Source: DAOTUB01 sp034437455 (lineage in GTDB: Bacteria; Chloroflexota; Anaerolineae; B4-G1). Taken from it: DNA of 46,811 nucleotides. The position numbers and the translations under genes were made by a program. Of the stretch, positions 6,356 to 14,735 are shown piece by piece. The DNA lies in NCBI GenBank assembly GCA_034437455.1, contig DAOTUB010000103.1:1-46811 (forward strand), read 5' to 3'. Positions within the stretch are counted from its first letter, which is position 1. Every line of letters starts with the position of its first letter. The notes beneath the pieces are model-generated. The model ran no database searches, had not been told where the DNA came from, and worked only from the letters and a program-made list of their open reading frames with translations.

Positions 6356-8248
6356 ATGAAACGAGCGATGGCGATGACCTGCGCGGCCCTTCTGCTGGTC
6401 GGCTGCGCGACGCAAGCGGTGACCCGCCCGGCTTCTAGCGAATTGCACGCCCAAGCGGACGCAATCGAGCGGCAAGCGCAAGCGGTGGCTGCCCAGGAGA
6501 CGACCGAAGCGGTGGCGACGCGGGCGGCCCAGGACGCAATAGCCAGAGCGACTACGGACGCAATCAACGCCCAGGCGCTGGCGACGCGCCAGGTGATGGA
6601 CGCGGCGGCGACTCAGCAGGCGATGGACTCACTGGCCACCCAGCGGGCCCAGGATCTGGGCGCTACGGCGACGGCCCAGGCGGTCGAGGCGACCCGGGCG
6701 GCGATGGACACCGAGGCCACAGCGACGGCCGTAAGCGCAACGTCTACGATGCGCGCGGCGATCGCGGCGGTCGAGGGCACGGCCCAGGCGGCCCAGGCCG
6801 TGGCGCTGGAGGCGACGGCCCAGACGGTCCGCCGTGAGACCGAGCGCGCCGAGGCGACCCAGGCGCTGAGCACATTTGCAGGTTGGGCTCTGCTGGCCGG
6901 CGGCATCCTGGCGGCTGCGGTGGTGACCGGGTATCTTTTGCCCGTCGTCAAGGCGCGGTTGCAGGTGATCCGGCGCAAACAAGGCGAGGTCGAGCCGATG
7001 GTTGTCACGTTGGAGCGCATTATCATGCCGAGCCGGTTGCTTTCGCCCTTGCTCAATGTCGAACAGGAGAGCTCCCCCCAACTGGCGCCGTGGGCCCTGC
7101 AGGACCGGGCGAGCGCCAGAGCGCAACTGGTGGACGTGGTAGCGGCTGGCCGGGGAAGAGGCGGCCAGCGGGTGACCCGTCGTCCGACTGGGCTCTCCCC
7201 AGGCAACGGCGGTGGTCAGTGGCAAGAGGTGGATCCACAGTGGCCGACCCGCGTTCCCTTGCGTGGTATCCTGGACGGGCCTCCCAATGTGCACCGGCTG
7301 GCCCTGGGGGTGACGGTCGGCGATGGTGGGCGCGCCGAGGTGGTCCGGGCCGATATGGGCAAGCTGGTACACGTGGCGGTCGGCGGATCCAGTGGATGGG
7401 GGAAGAGCGTGTTTTTGCGCGCGCTGGGCTTCCAACTGGCGCAATCGAGCGAGCCGGTGGATCTGGTGCTGGTCGACCTGGAGGGTGCGACGTTTGCCCC
7501 TTTCGCCGCGTGTAGCCGGCTGCTTTACCCGATGGCCGACAACGAGCGCGACGCCCTGGCGATCTTCCAGGACCTGCTGGGCGAGGTGGACAGAAGGAAG
7601 GCGTTTTTTGCCCAGTATCCCGGCGTGGATTCACTCAAGGCCTACAACGCCAGGGCAAGCGAGCCGCTGGCGCCGGTGGTGGCGCTGGTGGATGAAGCGA
7701 CGGCGCTTTTCAGTGACAAGACGATGGAAGACGCGATCCGGACGCTGGTGCTGCGGGCACGCAAGTATGGGTTGTGGTGCATATTGGGTGGCCAGGATTG
7801 GAAAGCCTCGAGCCTCGACACGGCGATCCGCAACCAACTGGCGACGCGGATACAGTTTCGAGCAATGAGCGCGAGCCAGAGCCGTGTGTTGCTCCAGCGG
7901 TCGGGCGCGGAATCGCTCGACGTGGCCGGCCGGGCGCTGGCGATCCTTCCGGGACGGGAGATGGTAAAGCTACAAGCGCCGATGGTATCCTATCAGACGA
8001 TCCTGGAGGCCCTCGCCGGTGGAGGTCCGCAGCAGACGACGCCGGCGGTCGAGGTTGAGGCCGACGTCGACGCCCGGGGCGAGCGGATCCGGGCCCTGGC
8101 TGCGGATGGTCTGAGCAAGCGCCAGATCGCGCTTGAGGTGTTTGGTTACGCCGGCGGCGCGGCCTATACCGCAGTGACCGAGGCGCTAGAGGGTGGTACT
8201 ACTACTACCGAGACGGTGATACAACGCCCTGCAGCAGTAGCGGTGTAG
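6356..8248 (+). CDS. FtsK/TraB-type DNA translocase with lipoprotein signal and coiled coil
   Basis: A 630-residue protein. Residues 1-17 form a lipoprotein-type signal ending LLLVGC. Residues 25-165 are an Ala/Thr/Gln-rich heptad-like region. One membrane helix lies at about 173-198. The cytoplasmic part has a Walker A motif GGSSGWGKS (about 342-350), Walker B VALVDEA and the FtsK-like segment RNQLATRIQFR. A C-terminal helix-turn-helix (DGLSKRQIALEVFGYAGGAA) may recognise DNA. FtsK-family pumps move double-stranded DNA; in actinomycete elements such a protein alone drives conjugation. A predicted lipid anchor in front of a long external coiled coil on such a pump is unusual. It ends with a run of TAG codons. 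Confidence 0.8.
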   Translation: MKRAMAMTCAALLLVGCATQAVTRPASSELHAQADAIERQAQAVAAQETTEAVATRAAQDAIARATTDAINAQALATRQVMDAAATQQAMDSLATQRAQDLGATATAQAVEATRAAMDTEATATAVSATSTMRAAIAAVEGTAQAAQAVALEATAQTVRRETERAEATQALSTFAGWALLAGGILAAAVVTGYLLPVVKARLQVIRRKQGEVEPMVVTLERIIMPSRLLSPLLNVEQESSPQLAPWALQDRASARAQLVDVVAAGRGRGGQRVTRRPTGLSPGNGGGQWQEVDPQWPTRVPLRGILDGPPNVHRLALGVTVGDGGRAEVVRADMGKLVHVAVGGSSGWGKSVFLRALGFQLAQSSEPVDLVLVDLEGATFAPFAACSRLLYPMADNERDALAIFQDLLGEVDRRKAFFAQYPGVDSLKAYNARASEPLAPVVALVDEATALFSDKTMEDAIRTLVLRARKYGLWCILGGQDWKASSLDTAIRNQLATRIQFRAMSASQSRVLLQRSGAESLDVAGRALAILPGREMVKLQAPMVSYQTILEALAGGGPQQTTPAVEVEADVDARGERIRALAADGLSKRQIALEVFGYAGGAAYTAVTEALEGGTTTTETVIQRPAAVAV

Positions 8249-8266
8249 TAGTAGTAGCGGTCTGAC

Positions 8267-8426
8267 CTAATGCCACCCGGAATTAAGTCACCTAATTCCA
8301 CCTGCTTTGGGGCGAAAATGGGCCAAAAAAGGGCCGAAAGTGCGGAATTGGGTACCTAATGCCTGGCGGGGAACGACACATATATGGAGGTGGAATTAAG
8401 TCAGTAGTCGAGCGAAAAGCGAGGCC
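8267..8426. repeat. Iteron array 1 (TTAATKCC / GGAATTAA motifs)
   Basis: Six variants of the motif TAAT(G/T)CCACC or its inverse GGAATTAAG lie near 8267, 8281, 8291, 8343, 8354 and 8390, in the gap between the translocase and recombinase genes. The array ends with a 40-bp stretch (8387-8426) that is repeated exactly at 14613-14652. Candidates are replication-initiator iterons or arm sites of the recombinase. Confidence 0.7.
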
Positions 8427-8471
8427 AAGAGGACGGTGATACGACGGCGCAGACAATGACGATCATTCGCA

Positions 8472-8503
8472 ATACTTACGTAAAGTGCGATATACGCAAG
8501 TAT
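8472..8503. promoter_or_regulatory. Inverted-repeat operator before the tyrosine recombinase
   Basis: ATACTTACGTAAA (8472-8484) and TATACGCAAGTAT (8491-8503) are inverse matches at 10 of 13 positions. The repeat lies directly before the ribosome binding site of the recombinase. It resembles the ATACTTGCTACGTAA segment at the 4193 operator, so one regulator may control both. Confidence 0.5.
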
Positions 8504-8514
8504 CAAAGGAGCTT

Positions 8515-9438
8515 ATGAACACTCAAATCATACAGCCTGACGGCAACCTGGCGCTGGTCCTGGCGGCGCTCGATGCGGCTCCGGATCTCGCGGACTCAAC
8601 CCGGCACCAGTACCGCAAGGCGGTGCTCAATTACGTGGCCGAGGGCCACAGCCTGACGGATCCCCAGGCCCTGGCCGGCTACGCCAGGACGGTGGGATCC
8701 TCGACGCGGGCCTTTCTGAGTGCAGCGGTAACCAAGCTATGCGAGCGGATCGAGCTGAAGGCCAAGAGCCAGGCGACACCGGACAACGTGGCCGCGGTTC
8801 AGGCGACAGTCTACCGGGCCGAGGCCCTGCGCCAGGCGGTCCACGTGGAGCGCCTGGCTGGCCAGAAAGCACACACCTGGCTCACACAAACGGAAGTCAA
8901 GCAGCTCCTGGACACGTGTGAGGCCGACGTCGTTGGCCAGCGAGACCGGCTTGCGTTGGGGTTGCTGCTGGCTGCAGGCCTGCGCCGGGGGGAAGCAACC
9001 CACTTGACCTTTGCCGACGTGAAACTACAGCCGGTCAAGGAGCGACTGCGGACGGTGCTCGATGTGGCCGGCAAGGGCGCAAAGGAGCGGTTGGTCCCGA
9101 TCCGGGACAGTCTGGCCAACGCGATCGGCGATTGGGCCGCTGTGGTCGGCGGCGATGGGCGCATTCTGCGCAGCCTGGGCCGCAAGAAGGTGATCGGGGA
9201 TAGTCTGAGCACGGCGGCCCTCTACGACATCGTGCAAAAGCGCGGTGGGCTGATTGGTAAGCCTGACCTTGCCCCGCACGACCTGCGCCGGACTTATGCT
9301 CAACTTGGCTACGAGGCCGGCATCCCCATCACGCAGATATCGACGCTCCTGGGGCACGCCAGTGTGGAGACGACCCAACGGTATCTTAACCTGGAGCTCG
9401 ACCTAGAGACGACAGTATCAGACTTTATCCCGTTTTAG
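8515..9438 (+). CDS. Tyrosine recombinase / integrase
   Basis: A 307-residue site-specific recombinase. The N-terminal core-binding domain (SAM-like, about residues 20-90) is followed by the catalytic domain with Arg157 (GLRRGE), His255-x-x-Arg258 (HDLRRT), His281 (LLGHAS) and nucleophile Tyr290 (TTQRYLN). AAGGAG just before the ATG at 8515 fixes the start. Such enzymes integrate elements or resolve dimers. A large serine recombinase is also present at 15200, so this one may instead resolve multimers of the circular form. The gene lies directly beside iteron array 1. Confidence 0.9.
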   Translation: MNTQIIQPDGNLALVLAALDAAPDLADSTRHQYRKAVLNYVAEGHSLTDPQALAGYARTVGSSTRAFLSAAVTKLCERIELKAKSQATPDNVAAVQATVYRAEALRQAVHVERLAGQKAHTWLTQTEVKQLLDTCEADVVGQRDRLALGLLLAAGLRRGEATHLTFADVKLQPVKERLRTVLDVAGKGAKERLVPIRDSLANAIGDWAAVVGGDGRILRSLGRKKVIGDSLSTAALYDIVQKRGGLIGKPDLAPHDLRRTYAQLGYEAGIPITQISTLLGHASVETTQRYLNLELDLETTVSDFIPF

Positions 9439-9532
9439 CAGCATTTCACTGTACCTTGAAAGTCGCATAAGCCGCCGTCCCGACCGTGCGAACCGGGCCC
9501 AGAAGCAAGGATGACTGAGGGAAGAGGCGGAT

Positions 9533-9561
9533 TTGGCATAGGACAACACCTGTGCTATGAT
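9533..9561 (+). promoter_or_regulatory. Sigma-70-type promoter for the 9701 gene
   Basis: TTGGCA (9533-9538) and TATGAT (9556-9561) are separated by 17 bases. Transcription would start near 9568, giving a leader of about 130 bases with two strong hairpins. Confidence 0.6.
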
Positions 9562-9584
9562 TACGCGCGTGATCAAAGAAAAAA

Positions 9585-9674
9585 CGCCCCACGGTGTTGA
9601 CGCACCTGGGGCGATGGTCAAGCCGACGGGGGCGGCCTGACGATTACAGGGTAGCACATAACGCCGCCCCCGTC
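9585..9674 (+). promoter_or_regulatory. Structured 5' leader with two hairpins
   Basis: The first hairpin pairs CGCCCCA (9585-9591) with TGGGGCG (9607-9613), extended by GGTG/CACC inside. The second pairs GACGGGGGCGGC (9625-9636) with GCCGCCCCCGTC (9663-9674), twelve perfect base pairs. The second ends 12 bases before the ribosome binding site. There is no T-tract, so control of translation or RNA stability is more likely than termination. Confidence 0.5.
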
Positions 9675-9700
9675 AAGGGATGATGGGAGGCGGTTTTGTT

Positions 9701-10792
9701 ATGGGTGCCGTGATTAAGAGGATAGAGGGGATACCTGTTGTCTACCAGCAGGTTATCAGGAGGGTAGAAGAGTATACCCGCCTTGTCTCCCAACAGGTTT
9801 TCGGATTACAGAGCGGAGCCTATTGCATCTCGCGGGAATGGTTGGAACCGACGCTCGCTGATCCTTGGCACACGTTAGAGTTGAGCGTTGTCGGTCCTAT
9901 GCCGAGATTGACGGAGCGGACGCCCTGGGCCATCGAGATCAAGATACGAGAGCAACAACGTGGAGTCTCGACCGAGGTGATCACACGCTGCAATGTCGGG
10001 GATAGCGTATTGGATTACTTCAAAGAGCTTGTGGGCGCGATGTATGAGCAGTGGCCTGCGGCAAGGGTGCGTACTGACTATGAGTTTGATGAAGAGGATG
10101 ATCCCCGTCCCAGCTCCCAGACACTAGATGATGCACCCGACCACTGCAATCTGTATCCCGTACAATTGGAGGTCGTCAAGGGCATCCTCGCCGACCTGGA
10201 AAGCAAGTGGAACAAGAGGTGGAGCACAGCGAGGGAGCTACCAGGGTATGTACTTCGAAGTGGAAGCTCCCTGGATCTGAAAATCTCCCCCAGGTTGTTT
10301 GGCCCTCATAGGCTCAAGGAAGGCGTGTGGTGGGGAATAGCAACCCGTGATGACGATAATGTCCAGATGGGACGGCTTGAGGCCCAGCAGTTGCCGTCAG
10401 GCGAAACGTTTGTGGCGTACCGAGTGAAAGATTTCCCCAATTCTGACATATTCTATGGTATCATAGAGGAAATTGAGAGAGAACTCGAAGCGTTACAAGC
10501 TCCAGTACATGAGCCAGACAAGACAATGCAGCAAGAAACAGAACGCAAAATAGCCAAGGATGAGACAAAGGAAATCAAAGATGAAAAGGATGTCAAACTA
10601 TGGGAGCTCATCCCAGAATATCGATGGGATAGAATAGCCGTTGAGATGTGGTGTAATGGGCGCCAAGGTCAAGAGATAGCAAACCGACTCGGGTTAGAGT
10701 GCAGTACAATCTACAACCGCCTCTCTAAGCTGCGCAAGCTGTATCCTGATGCTGGTATTCCCACTGATAATGAAAGGAAGGCCGCCATTTGA
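9701..10792 (+). CDS. Hypothetical protein with C-terminal helix-turn-helix
   Basis: A protein of about 363 residues that I do not recognise. Two roughly parallel segments (around residues 50-95 and 200-240) contain mixed beta structure. Residues 265-290 are Glu/Lys-rich and probably coiled. The last 60 residues hold a helix-turn-helix (WCNGRQGQEIANRLGLECSTIYNRLSKLRK) like those of sigma region 4 or resolvase tails. The ATG at 9701 is chosen because GGAGG precedes it by ten bases; two upstream ATGs (9680, 9683) lie before that site. It has its own promoter and structured leader. A DNA-binding regulator or replication accessory role is possible. Confidence 0.55.
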   Translation: MGAVIKRIEGIPVVYQQVIRRVEEYTRLVSQQVFGLQSGAYCISREWLEPTLADPWHTLELSVVGPMPRLTERTPWAIEIKIREQQRGVSTEVITRCNVGDSVLDYFKELVGAMYEQWPAARVRTDYEFDEEDDPRPSSQTLDDAPDHCNLYPVQLEVVKGILADLESKWNKRWSTARELPGYVLRSGSSLDLKISPRLFGPHRLKEGVWWGIATRDDDNVQMGRLEAQQLPSGETFVAYRVKDFPNSDIFYGIIEEIERELEALQAPVHEPDKTMQQETERKIAKDETKEIKDEKDVKLWELIPEYRWDRIAVEMWCNGRQGQEIANRLGLECSTIYNRLSKLRKLYPDAGIPTDNERKAAI

Positions 10793-10863
10793 TTGATTCG
10801 TGAAGTGTTGTGAAGTGTTATGAACTGATGTGATATTGACCGTGTGAAACGCGGTATGGTATA

Positions 10864-10893
10864 AAGACAGTGCAAAACGGCGCTGTCTTTTTT
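10864..10893 (+). terminator. Rho-independent terminator after the 9701 gene
   Basis: AAGACAGTGC (10864-10873) pairs with GCGCTGTCTT (10880-10889) around a short loop, followed by a T-tract to 10893. Confidence 0.75.
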
Positions 10894-10909
10894 GCTTTGA
10901 GGTCTAGCT

Positions 10910-11107
10910 ATGACCGTTATACGGGTGAAAGTTCCACTTGAACAAACTGAATACACCGCGCTTCTTAAAATGGCGCAGATCGAACTGCGTAGTCCTGACG
11001 ACCAGGTTCGCTTTATCTTGCGCCAGGAACTGACGCATCGTGGATTTTTTCAACCCGACGATATTCAATATCAGAAACAGAAAAAGGAGGCACAAGATGG
11101 AATATAA
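10910..11107 (+). CDS. Small protein, possibly ribbon-helix-helix-like
   Basis: A 65-residue protein: an N-terminal strand MTVIRVKVPLEQTEY, then helices ALLKMAQIELRSPDDQVRFILRQELTHRG. The phrase 'LRSPxDQxRxxLRQEL' recurs in small proteins of mobile elements and looks like a ribbon-helix-helix variant. It overlaps the next start (11097) by 11 bases, so the two are probably co-translated. Function unknown. Confidence 0.55.
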   Translation: MTVIRVKVPLEQTEYTALLKMAQIELRSPDDQVRFILRQELTHRGFFQPDDIQYQKQKKEAQDGI

Positions 11108-11333
11108 GAAAAGTTGTACCGCCACCGGTGGAGCGGTGGCGGTGGAGGCGGTGCCTGTTGGCACCATCGACATCCACAGTCATTTTACCCCATCGCTGCG
11201 CTGCTGTCAAACCGTGTTGCACAACCTGGCGGCCCACCCGTATGCAGGAGGCAAGTACGAGATCTTCTGGCTGCGCCATCGACCTCTTATTCGGCAGAGG
11301 ATTCTCTACCGCGAGGAGGAGCGACCATGCTGA
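11097..11333 (+). CDS. Small hypothetical protein
   Basis: A 78-residue protein starting MEYKKSCTATGG. A strong ribosome binding site AAAGGAGG lies seven bases before the ATG at 11097. The sequence contains three cysteines and a short HSHFTPSL motif, but I recognise no family. It overlaps the 3' end of the preceding gene and its own stop overlaps the start of the ATPase gene at 11327. This tight coupling supports a real product in the replication operon. Confidence 0.5.
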   Translation: MEYKKSCTATGGAVAVEAVPVGTIDIHSHFTPSLRCCQTVLHNLAAHPYAGGKYEIFWLRHRPLIRQRILYREEERPC

Positions 11334-12544
11334 CGCAACGGCTTATGATACAAGGATTTGCTGATCTCTTGGTTGACCTGGAGACAGGTCTCCCATTGGA
11401 GGAATTTCCCGAGCCGCTGCGCAGCGCATACGAGGCTGTTCGGCAAGCTCCTCAGAGGGAGAAACAGCAAGTATTAGTACAGTCGTTGAACGATTACCCG
11501 GAACGCGACTCATTCATCGGGGCGGTTTTTGAAGCTGTTCCCGGAGACGCGCTTGATTTTCCCTCTTTGAGAGAGATCGCAGACGACCTTCCTCCCATCA
11601 CCTGGCTTTGGCCGGACTGGATTCCTAATGGGATGATCACCTTGTTGGGCGCAGCGCCAGGGGCTGGAAAATCCTTCGTCGCCCTCGACTTGGCTCACCG
11701 TGTGATTCATAACGGGGACTTCCCGGATGGCTCGCGGGTGACCAAGTCTGGTAGTACGGCTGTGCTCTATGTGGATGCCGAATCGGTGCCTCAGATGATC
11801 AACGAGCGAGCTGAGCGATGGGAAATGGATACCTCACGACTTTACTTGTTGCGGCCGGAGGAGCGTCATTTCATCGACTTTAGCCAACAACCGGATCGTA
11901 ATCGGCTGATCGAAATGACGCATGTGCTCGATCCCGCGCTTATTGTGGTGGATTCACTCTCCAGCATCAGCTCAAGAGGAGAAAACGCTGTAGAGGACGT
12001 ACGGAGCATGTTGAGCTTCCTAAATAGTTTAGCCTTGGATGTCCAGTGTGCTTTACTCCTCATTCACCATCTCAGGAAGCGTGGACTGGAAGGTGGGTCT
12101 ATACTTACCATAGACGATTTTCGTGGATCGAGCCACATAATTGCAATGGCTCGGTCGGTTCTTGGTCTGTCGGTTGTACAAATAGGACCTGAGCCAGACC
12201 GCAACGGGCCCCGACGGTTGGAGGTCGTCAAAACCAACCTGACACGTTATCCAAATCCCATCGGTGTGGAATTTGTGCCTCTACAACCGGCGGGCGTTCT
12301 GCTTAGTTATGGGGAGCCGCCGTGCGAATATGAGGCACCGACCAAGACAAGTCTGTGTAGGGATTGGTTGTTGGAGACCCTGGAGGACGCTGAAGAGCCA
12401 ATGCGGCCCAGAGATATCGTGTCTCTAGCCAAGGAGAGTGGATTCAGCCGTGCGGCGGTCTATCGAGCACGCAGTGGTCTGGGGGATGCTATCGTCGATA
12501 CGGAAGGACGCCGGCACCCTGAAAATCAGTGGATGCTGTCATAG
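11327..12544 (+). CDS. RepA-like RecA-fold ATPase/helicase
   Basis: A 405-residue protein. Residues 100-280 form a RecA-like ATPase of the RepA/AAA_25 type. Walker A is GAAPGAGKSF (about 108-117), Walker B ALIVVDSLSS (about 206-215), followed by the sensor-like stretch ALLLIHHLRK. The last 70 residues look like a winged helix (RDIVSLAKESGFSRAAVYRARSGL) suited to origin binding. The ATG at 11327, preceded by GAGGAGG, is chosen; the open frame extends upstream without conserved sequence. With the primase that follows, it gives the element its own replication module. Confidence 0.8.
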   Translation: MLTQRLMIQGFADLLVDLETGLPLEEFPEPLRSAYEAVRQAPQREKQQVLVQSLNDYPERDSFIGAVFEAVPGDALDFPSLREIADDLPPITWLWPDWIPNGMITLLGAAPGAGKSFVALDLAHRVIHNGDFPDGSRVTKSGSTAVLYVDAESVPQMINERAERWEMDTSRLYLLRPEERHFIDFSQQPDRNRLIEMTHVLDPALIVVDSLSSISSRGENAVEDVRSMLSFLNSLALDVQCALLLIHHLRKRGLEGGSILTIDDFRGSSHIIAMARSVLGLSVVQIGPEPDRNGPRRLEVVKTNLTRYPNPIGVEFVPLQPAGVLLSYGEPPCEYEAPTKTSLCRDWLLETLEDAEEPMRPRDIVSLAKESGFSRAAVYRARSGLGDAIVDTEGRRHPENQWMLS

Positions 12545-12551
12545 ATTGTTT

Positions 12552-12635
12552 CACTGTCTCAACTGTTCACTGTCTCACGTCACCCCCTCTAGAAAAAGAG
12601 TGGTGTGCTTCTGAGACAGTAAACAGTGAGACAGT
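12552..12635. repeat. Four TGAGACAGT repeats in inverted pairs
   Basis: CACTGTCTCA occurs at 12552 and 12568, and its inverse TGAGACAGT at 12612 and 12627, with 15-16 bp spacing within each pair. The block fills the gap between ATPase and primase genes. It can fold into a long stem or bind a multimeric protein. It is a candidate replication origin or operator. Confidence 0.65.
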
Positions 12636-12647
12636 TACAGTATTGTA

Positions 12648-13877
12648 ATGGATATCGAAGTGTTGCTTGATCGAATTGACTTGCGAGCGTTGGCGGAAGA
12701 AGCCGGTGCTAACTTTGGACGCAATCGTTCCTCGGTCTGTCCCTTACACCCGGGCTCCGATAATCCATCAGCTTTCCATCTCTACACTGATCAGAATGGA
12801 CACCAACGATGGCACTGCTTCACCCGTTGTCCAGCGAATGCCAATGATGGGGATGCCATCGACTTTTATATGCATTGGCGCAGCGTAGACTTTGGGTGCG
12901 CCATCAGAGATCTGGCTCAGCGAGCAGGTATTGAGATGGAGCATGTGAGTGCGGACAGGAGACGATCACAGATGAAGTTGTTTGGAATGACAAAGACTGA
13001 TCCTAGTGTCAAAGTCGACATCAAGCCTCCTCACGCTGCATGGCAGGAACGCGCCCAGGCCTTTGTGGCGTACGCGCAAAGACAACTGAGATCACCTGAA
13101 GGACAGCCGGTATTGGAATACTTGCATACTCAGCGTGGCTTGACTGACGAAACCATCTATGCGTGGAATCTAGGCTACAATCCGCGCGACCATTGGGACG
13201 ATCCCTGTCGATGGGGTTTGGGTGGCAGCAAGCGGATCTGGCTCCCCCGCGGTGTGGTAATACCGGGTACACGGGGTGAGGCTATCTGGTATCTCAAGAT
13301 AAGACGACCGCTACCTAATGATGCGCTAGCTCAAGCCATCGGAGCAGTGGATCATCTGCCGGATATGAAGTACTGTGGGCCTCGGGGTGGACGCACGATG
13401 CTCTTTGGAGTGGACTATTTTGTGGGCCTGCCTATCCTATTTCTGGTAGAGGGTGAGTTCGACGCACTCCTGGTCTGGCATATGGCAAGCGACCTGTGCG
13501 ACGTAGCCTGTCTGGGCGGAGCCAAGCATCATCTGGACGCGCTTGACGCTATAGACTTGATCCGGACTTGGGCAATTTTGGCAGCCTATGACATCGACGA
13601 TGCAGGTAAGTGCGGCAGCGCCTATCTGCACTCGACATCCCGACGTGTGAAGGTCGTGGAACCGCCAGCGCACGACCTCACGGATTATTGGCGACAAGGC
13701 GGTGATCTAAGAGCATGGATTGCCGATGTGGTAGCGAAATACATGGAACAATTGCTCGACAGGCTGGATGATCGCCGCCATGCGGAACTGTTTGTGAAAT
13801 GGTTGGAGATCTACGAGCGGGCTTTGAACGCACGGAAGGCCACCTCTGATTATGCTGGATCACACGATACGGAATGA
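12648..13877 (+). CDS. DnaG-like primase (CHC2 zinc finger plus Toprim)
   Basis: A 409-residue protein. The zinc finger is C31-x2-H34 ... C57-x3-C61 (PLHPGSDNPSAFH, WHCFTRCPAN). A DnaG-like N-terminal segment follows (LEYLHTQRGLTDETIYAWNLGYN). The Toprim domain has the catalytic Glu in LFLVEGEFDALL (about 263-274) and the acidic pair in AAYDIDDAGK (about 310-319). It lays RNA primers for DNA replication. It is shorter than chromosomal DnaG (about 600 residues) and lacks the helicase-binding tail, as plasmid and phage primases often do. It follows the RepA-like ATPase across a repeat-filled gap. Confidence 0.85.
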   Translation: MDIEVLLDRIDLRALAEEAGANFGRNRSSVCPLHPGSDNPSAFHLYTDQNGHQRWHCFTRCPANANDGDAIDFYMHWRSVDFGCAIRDLAQRAGIEMEHVSADRRRSQMKLFGMTKTDPSVKVDIKPPHAAWQERAQAFVAYAQRQLRSPEGQPVLEYLHTQRGLTDETIYAWNLGYNPRDHWDDPCRWGLGGSKRIWLPRGVVIPGTRGEAIWYLKIRRPLPNDALAQAIGAVDHLPDMKYCGPRGGRTMLFGVDYFVGLPILFLVEGEFDALLVWHMASDLCDVACLGGAKHHLDALDAIDLIRTWAILAAYDIDDAGKCGSAYLHSTSRRVKVVEPPAHDLTDYWRQGGDLRAWIADVVAKYMEQLLDRLDDRRHAELFVKWLEIYERALNARKATSDYAGSHDTE

Positions 13878-13900
13878 CGACAGGAACCCTGTAAGAGCAT

Positions 13901-14170
13901 ATGATCCCAGAACACCGACTCGCAGCTGCAATTCTGATCCAGGCTATTCGGGACGCCCGCGACGGCAACGGATACGCGGCCGAGGCGCGCCGCTGGCTGA
14001 TGGAGAGCAAACGTGCTGAGATACTTCTCGACGAGCTGGGGATTCATCGGGATGTCGTGGCAATGTGGGTCAATGACTTGGAACCGCTACTGCAACCGGA
14101 GTTACCAGGTATATGCTCAAGTCCTGGTGTGGTCAGTTTGAAATCCACCCAAGCTCTTATTCGTAGATAG
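13901..14170 (+). CDS. Small hypothetical protein (LGIHRDVV family)
   Basis: An 89-residue protein with a conserved-looking core: AEARRWLMESKRAEILLDELGIHRDVVAMWV. Proteins of this kind are common beside replication and phage genes, but I know no function. A truncated second copy of the C-terminal half lies at 14906-14998 (FGIHRDVVLSWIVDI). It follows the primase by 23 bp. Confidence 0.6.
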   Translation: MIPEHRLAAAILIQAIRDARDGNGYAAEARRWLMESKRAEILLDELGIHRDVVAMWVNDLEPLLQPELPGICSSPGVVSLKSTQALIRR

Positions 14171-14180
14171 GAAGCAAGCG

Positions 14181-14322
14181 ATGTTACTCACAGAGGCAAT
14201 CGACTTACTTTGCAGAGCGACCCGAGCGAACGGACGCAGTGTGCGAACTGTAAAGAATTACCGCGAAAAACTGGGGCACCTGTTGCGTTTTCTGGGCGAC
14301 GTCGAGGTAGAGCTACTATGCG
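14181..14322 (+). pseudogene. N-terminal fragment of a tyrosine recombinase (SAM-like domain)
   Basis: About 45 codons encode LTEAIDLLCRATRANGRSV and RTVKNYREKLGHLLRFLGD, a clear core-binding (SAM-like) domain start of a phage-type integrase. The frame continues to 14522, but after about 14322 the sequence belongs to something else. No catalytic domain remains. Confidence 0.7.
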
Positions 14323-14341
14323 GCTACCGATGGGTGTTTTT

Positions 14342-14487
14342 GTGTGATCACCTCGTCGGAGGAAGCGACGGATGCCATCAGGGAAGAGATTCTGGAATGG
14401 ACAGGAGACCGACCATTGATATTGTGGATGGGCGACATGGAGAGAAGCCGGGCGGAAAACGTGTGGTTGGTGAAGCATCAGAGTTAA
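14342..14487 (+). pseudogene. C-terminal fragment of an unidentified protein
   Basis: A frame different from that of the SAM-like fragment reads CVITSSEEATDAIREEILEW and TGDRPLILWMGDMERSRAEN before a stop at 14487. Its composition is protein-like, but it has no start. It appears to be the tail of a second broken gene joined to the integrase fragment. Confidence 0.45.
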
Positions 14488-14652
14488 TGCCGCCTGAATG
14501 GGTTAATTCCACCTGGCATTAACCCCCTCCGCCACCAGGGGTTTTGAGCTGATCAGGGGGTCAAACAGGCGGAATTAACCGTTAATTCCTGGCGTGGAGC
14601 GACATGTAGAGAGAGGTGGAATTAAGTCAGTAGTCGAGCGAAAAGCGAGGCC
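14484..14652. repeat. Iteron array 2, partner of the array at 8267
   Basis: Six motif copies near 14484, 14501, 14514, 14569, 14581 and 14616 follow the same TTAAT(G/T)CCRCC / GGAATTAA pattern as array 1. The array also ends with the same 40 bases (14613-14652 equal 8387-8426). A GGCGGAATTAAC-C-GTTAATTCC palindrome is especially clear at 14569-14589. It contains no gene. Confidence 0.7.
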
Positions 14653-14735
14653 GCCTTTGATACCTGTATGCCCTGTGCCCTATTGGTCAGCAGCATCAAG
14701 ATCAAGGAACGGATAATAGAAGGAGGTGGGTGTTG

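Noticed and set aside
8267..8426. Iteron array considered as a CRISPR array
   Set aside because: Motifs are short, in both orientations and irregularly spaced.
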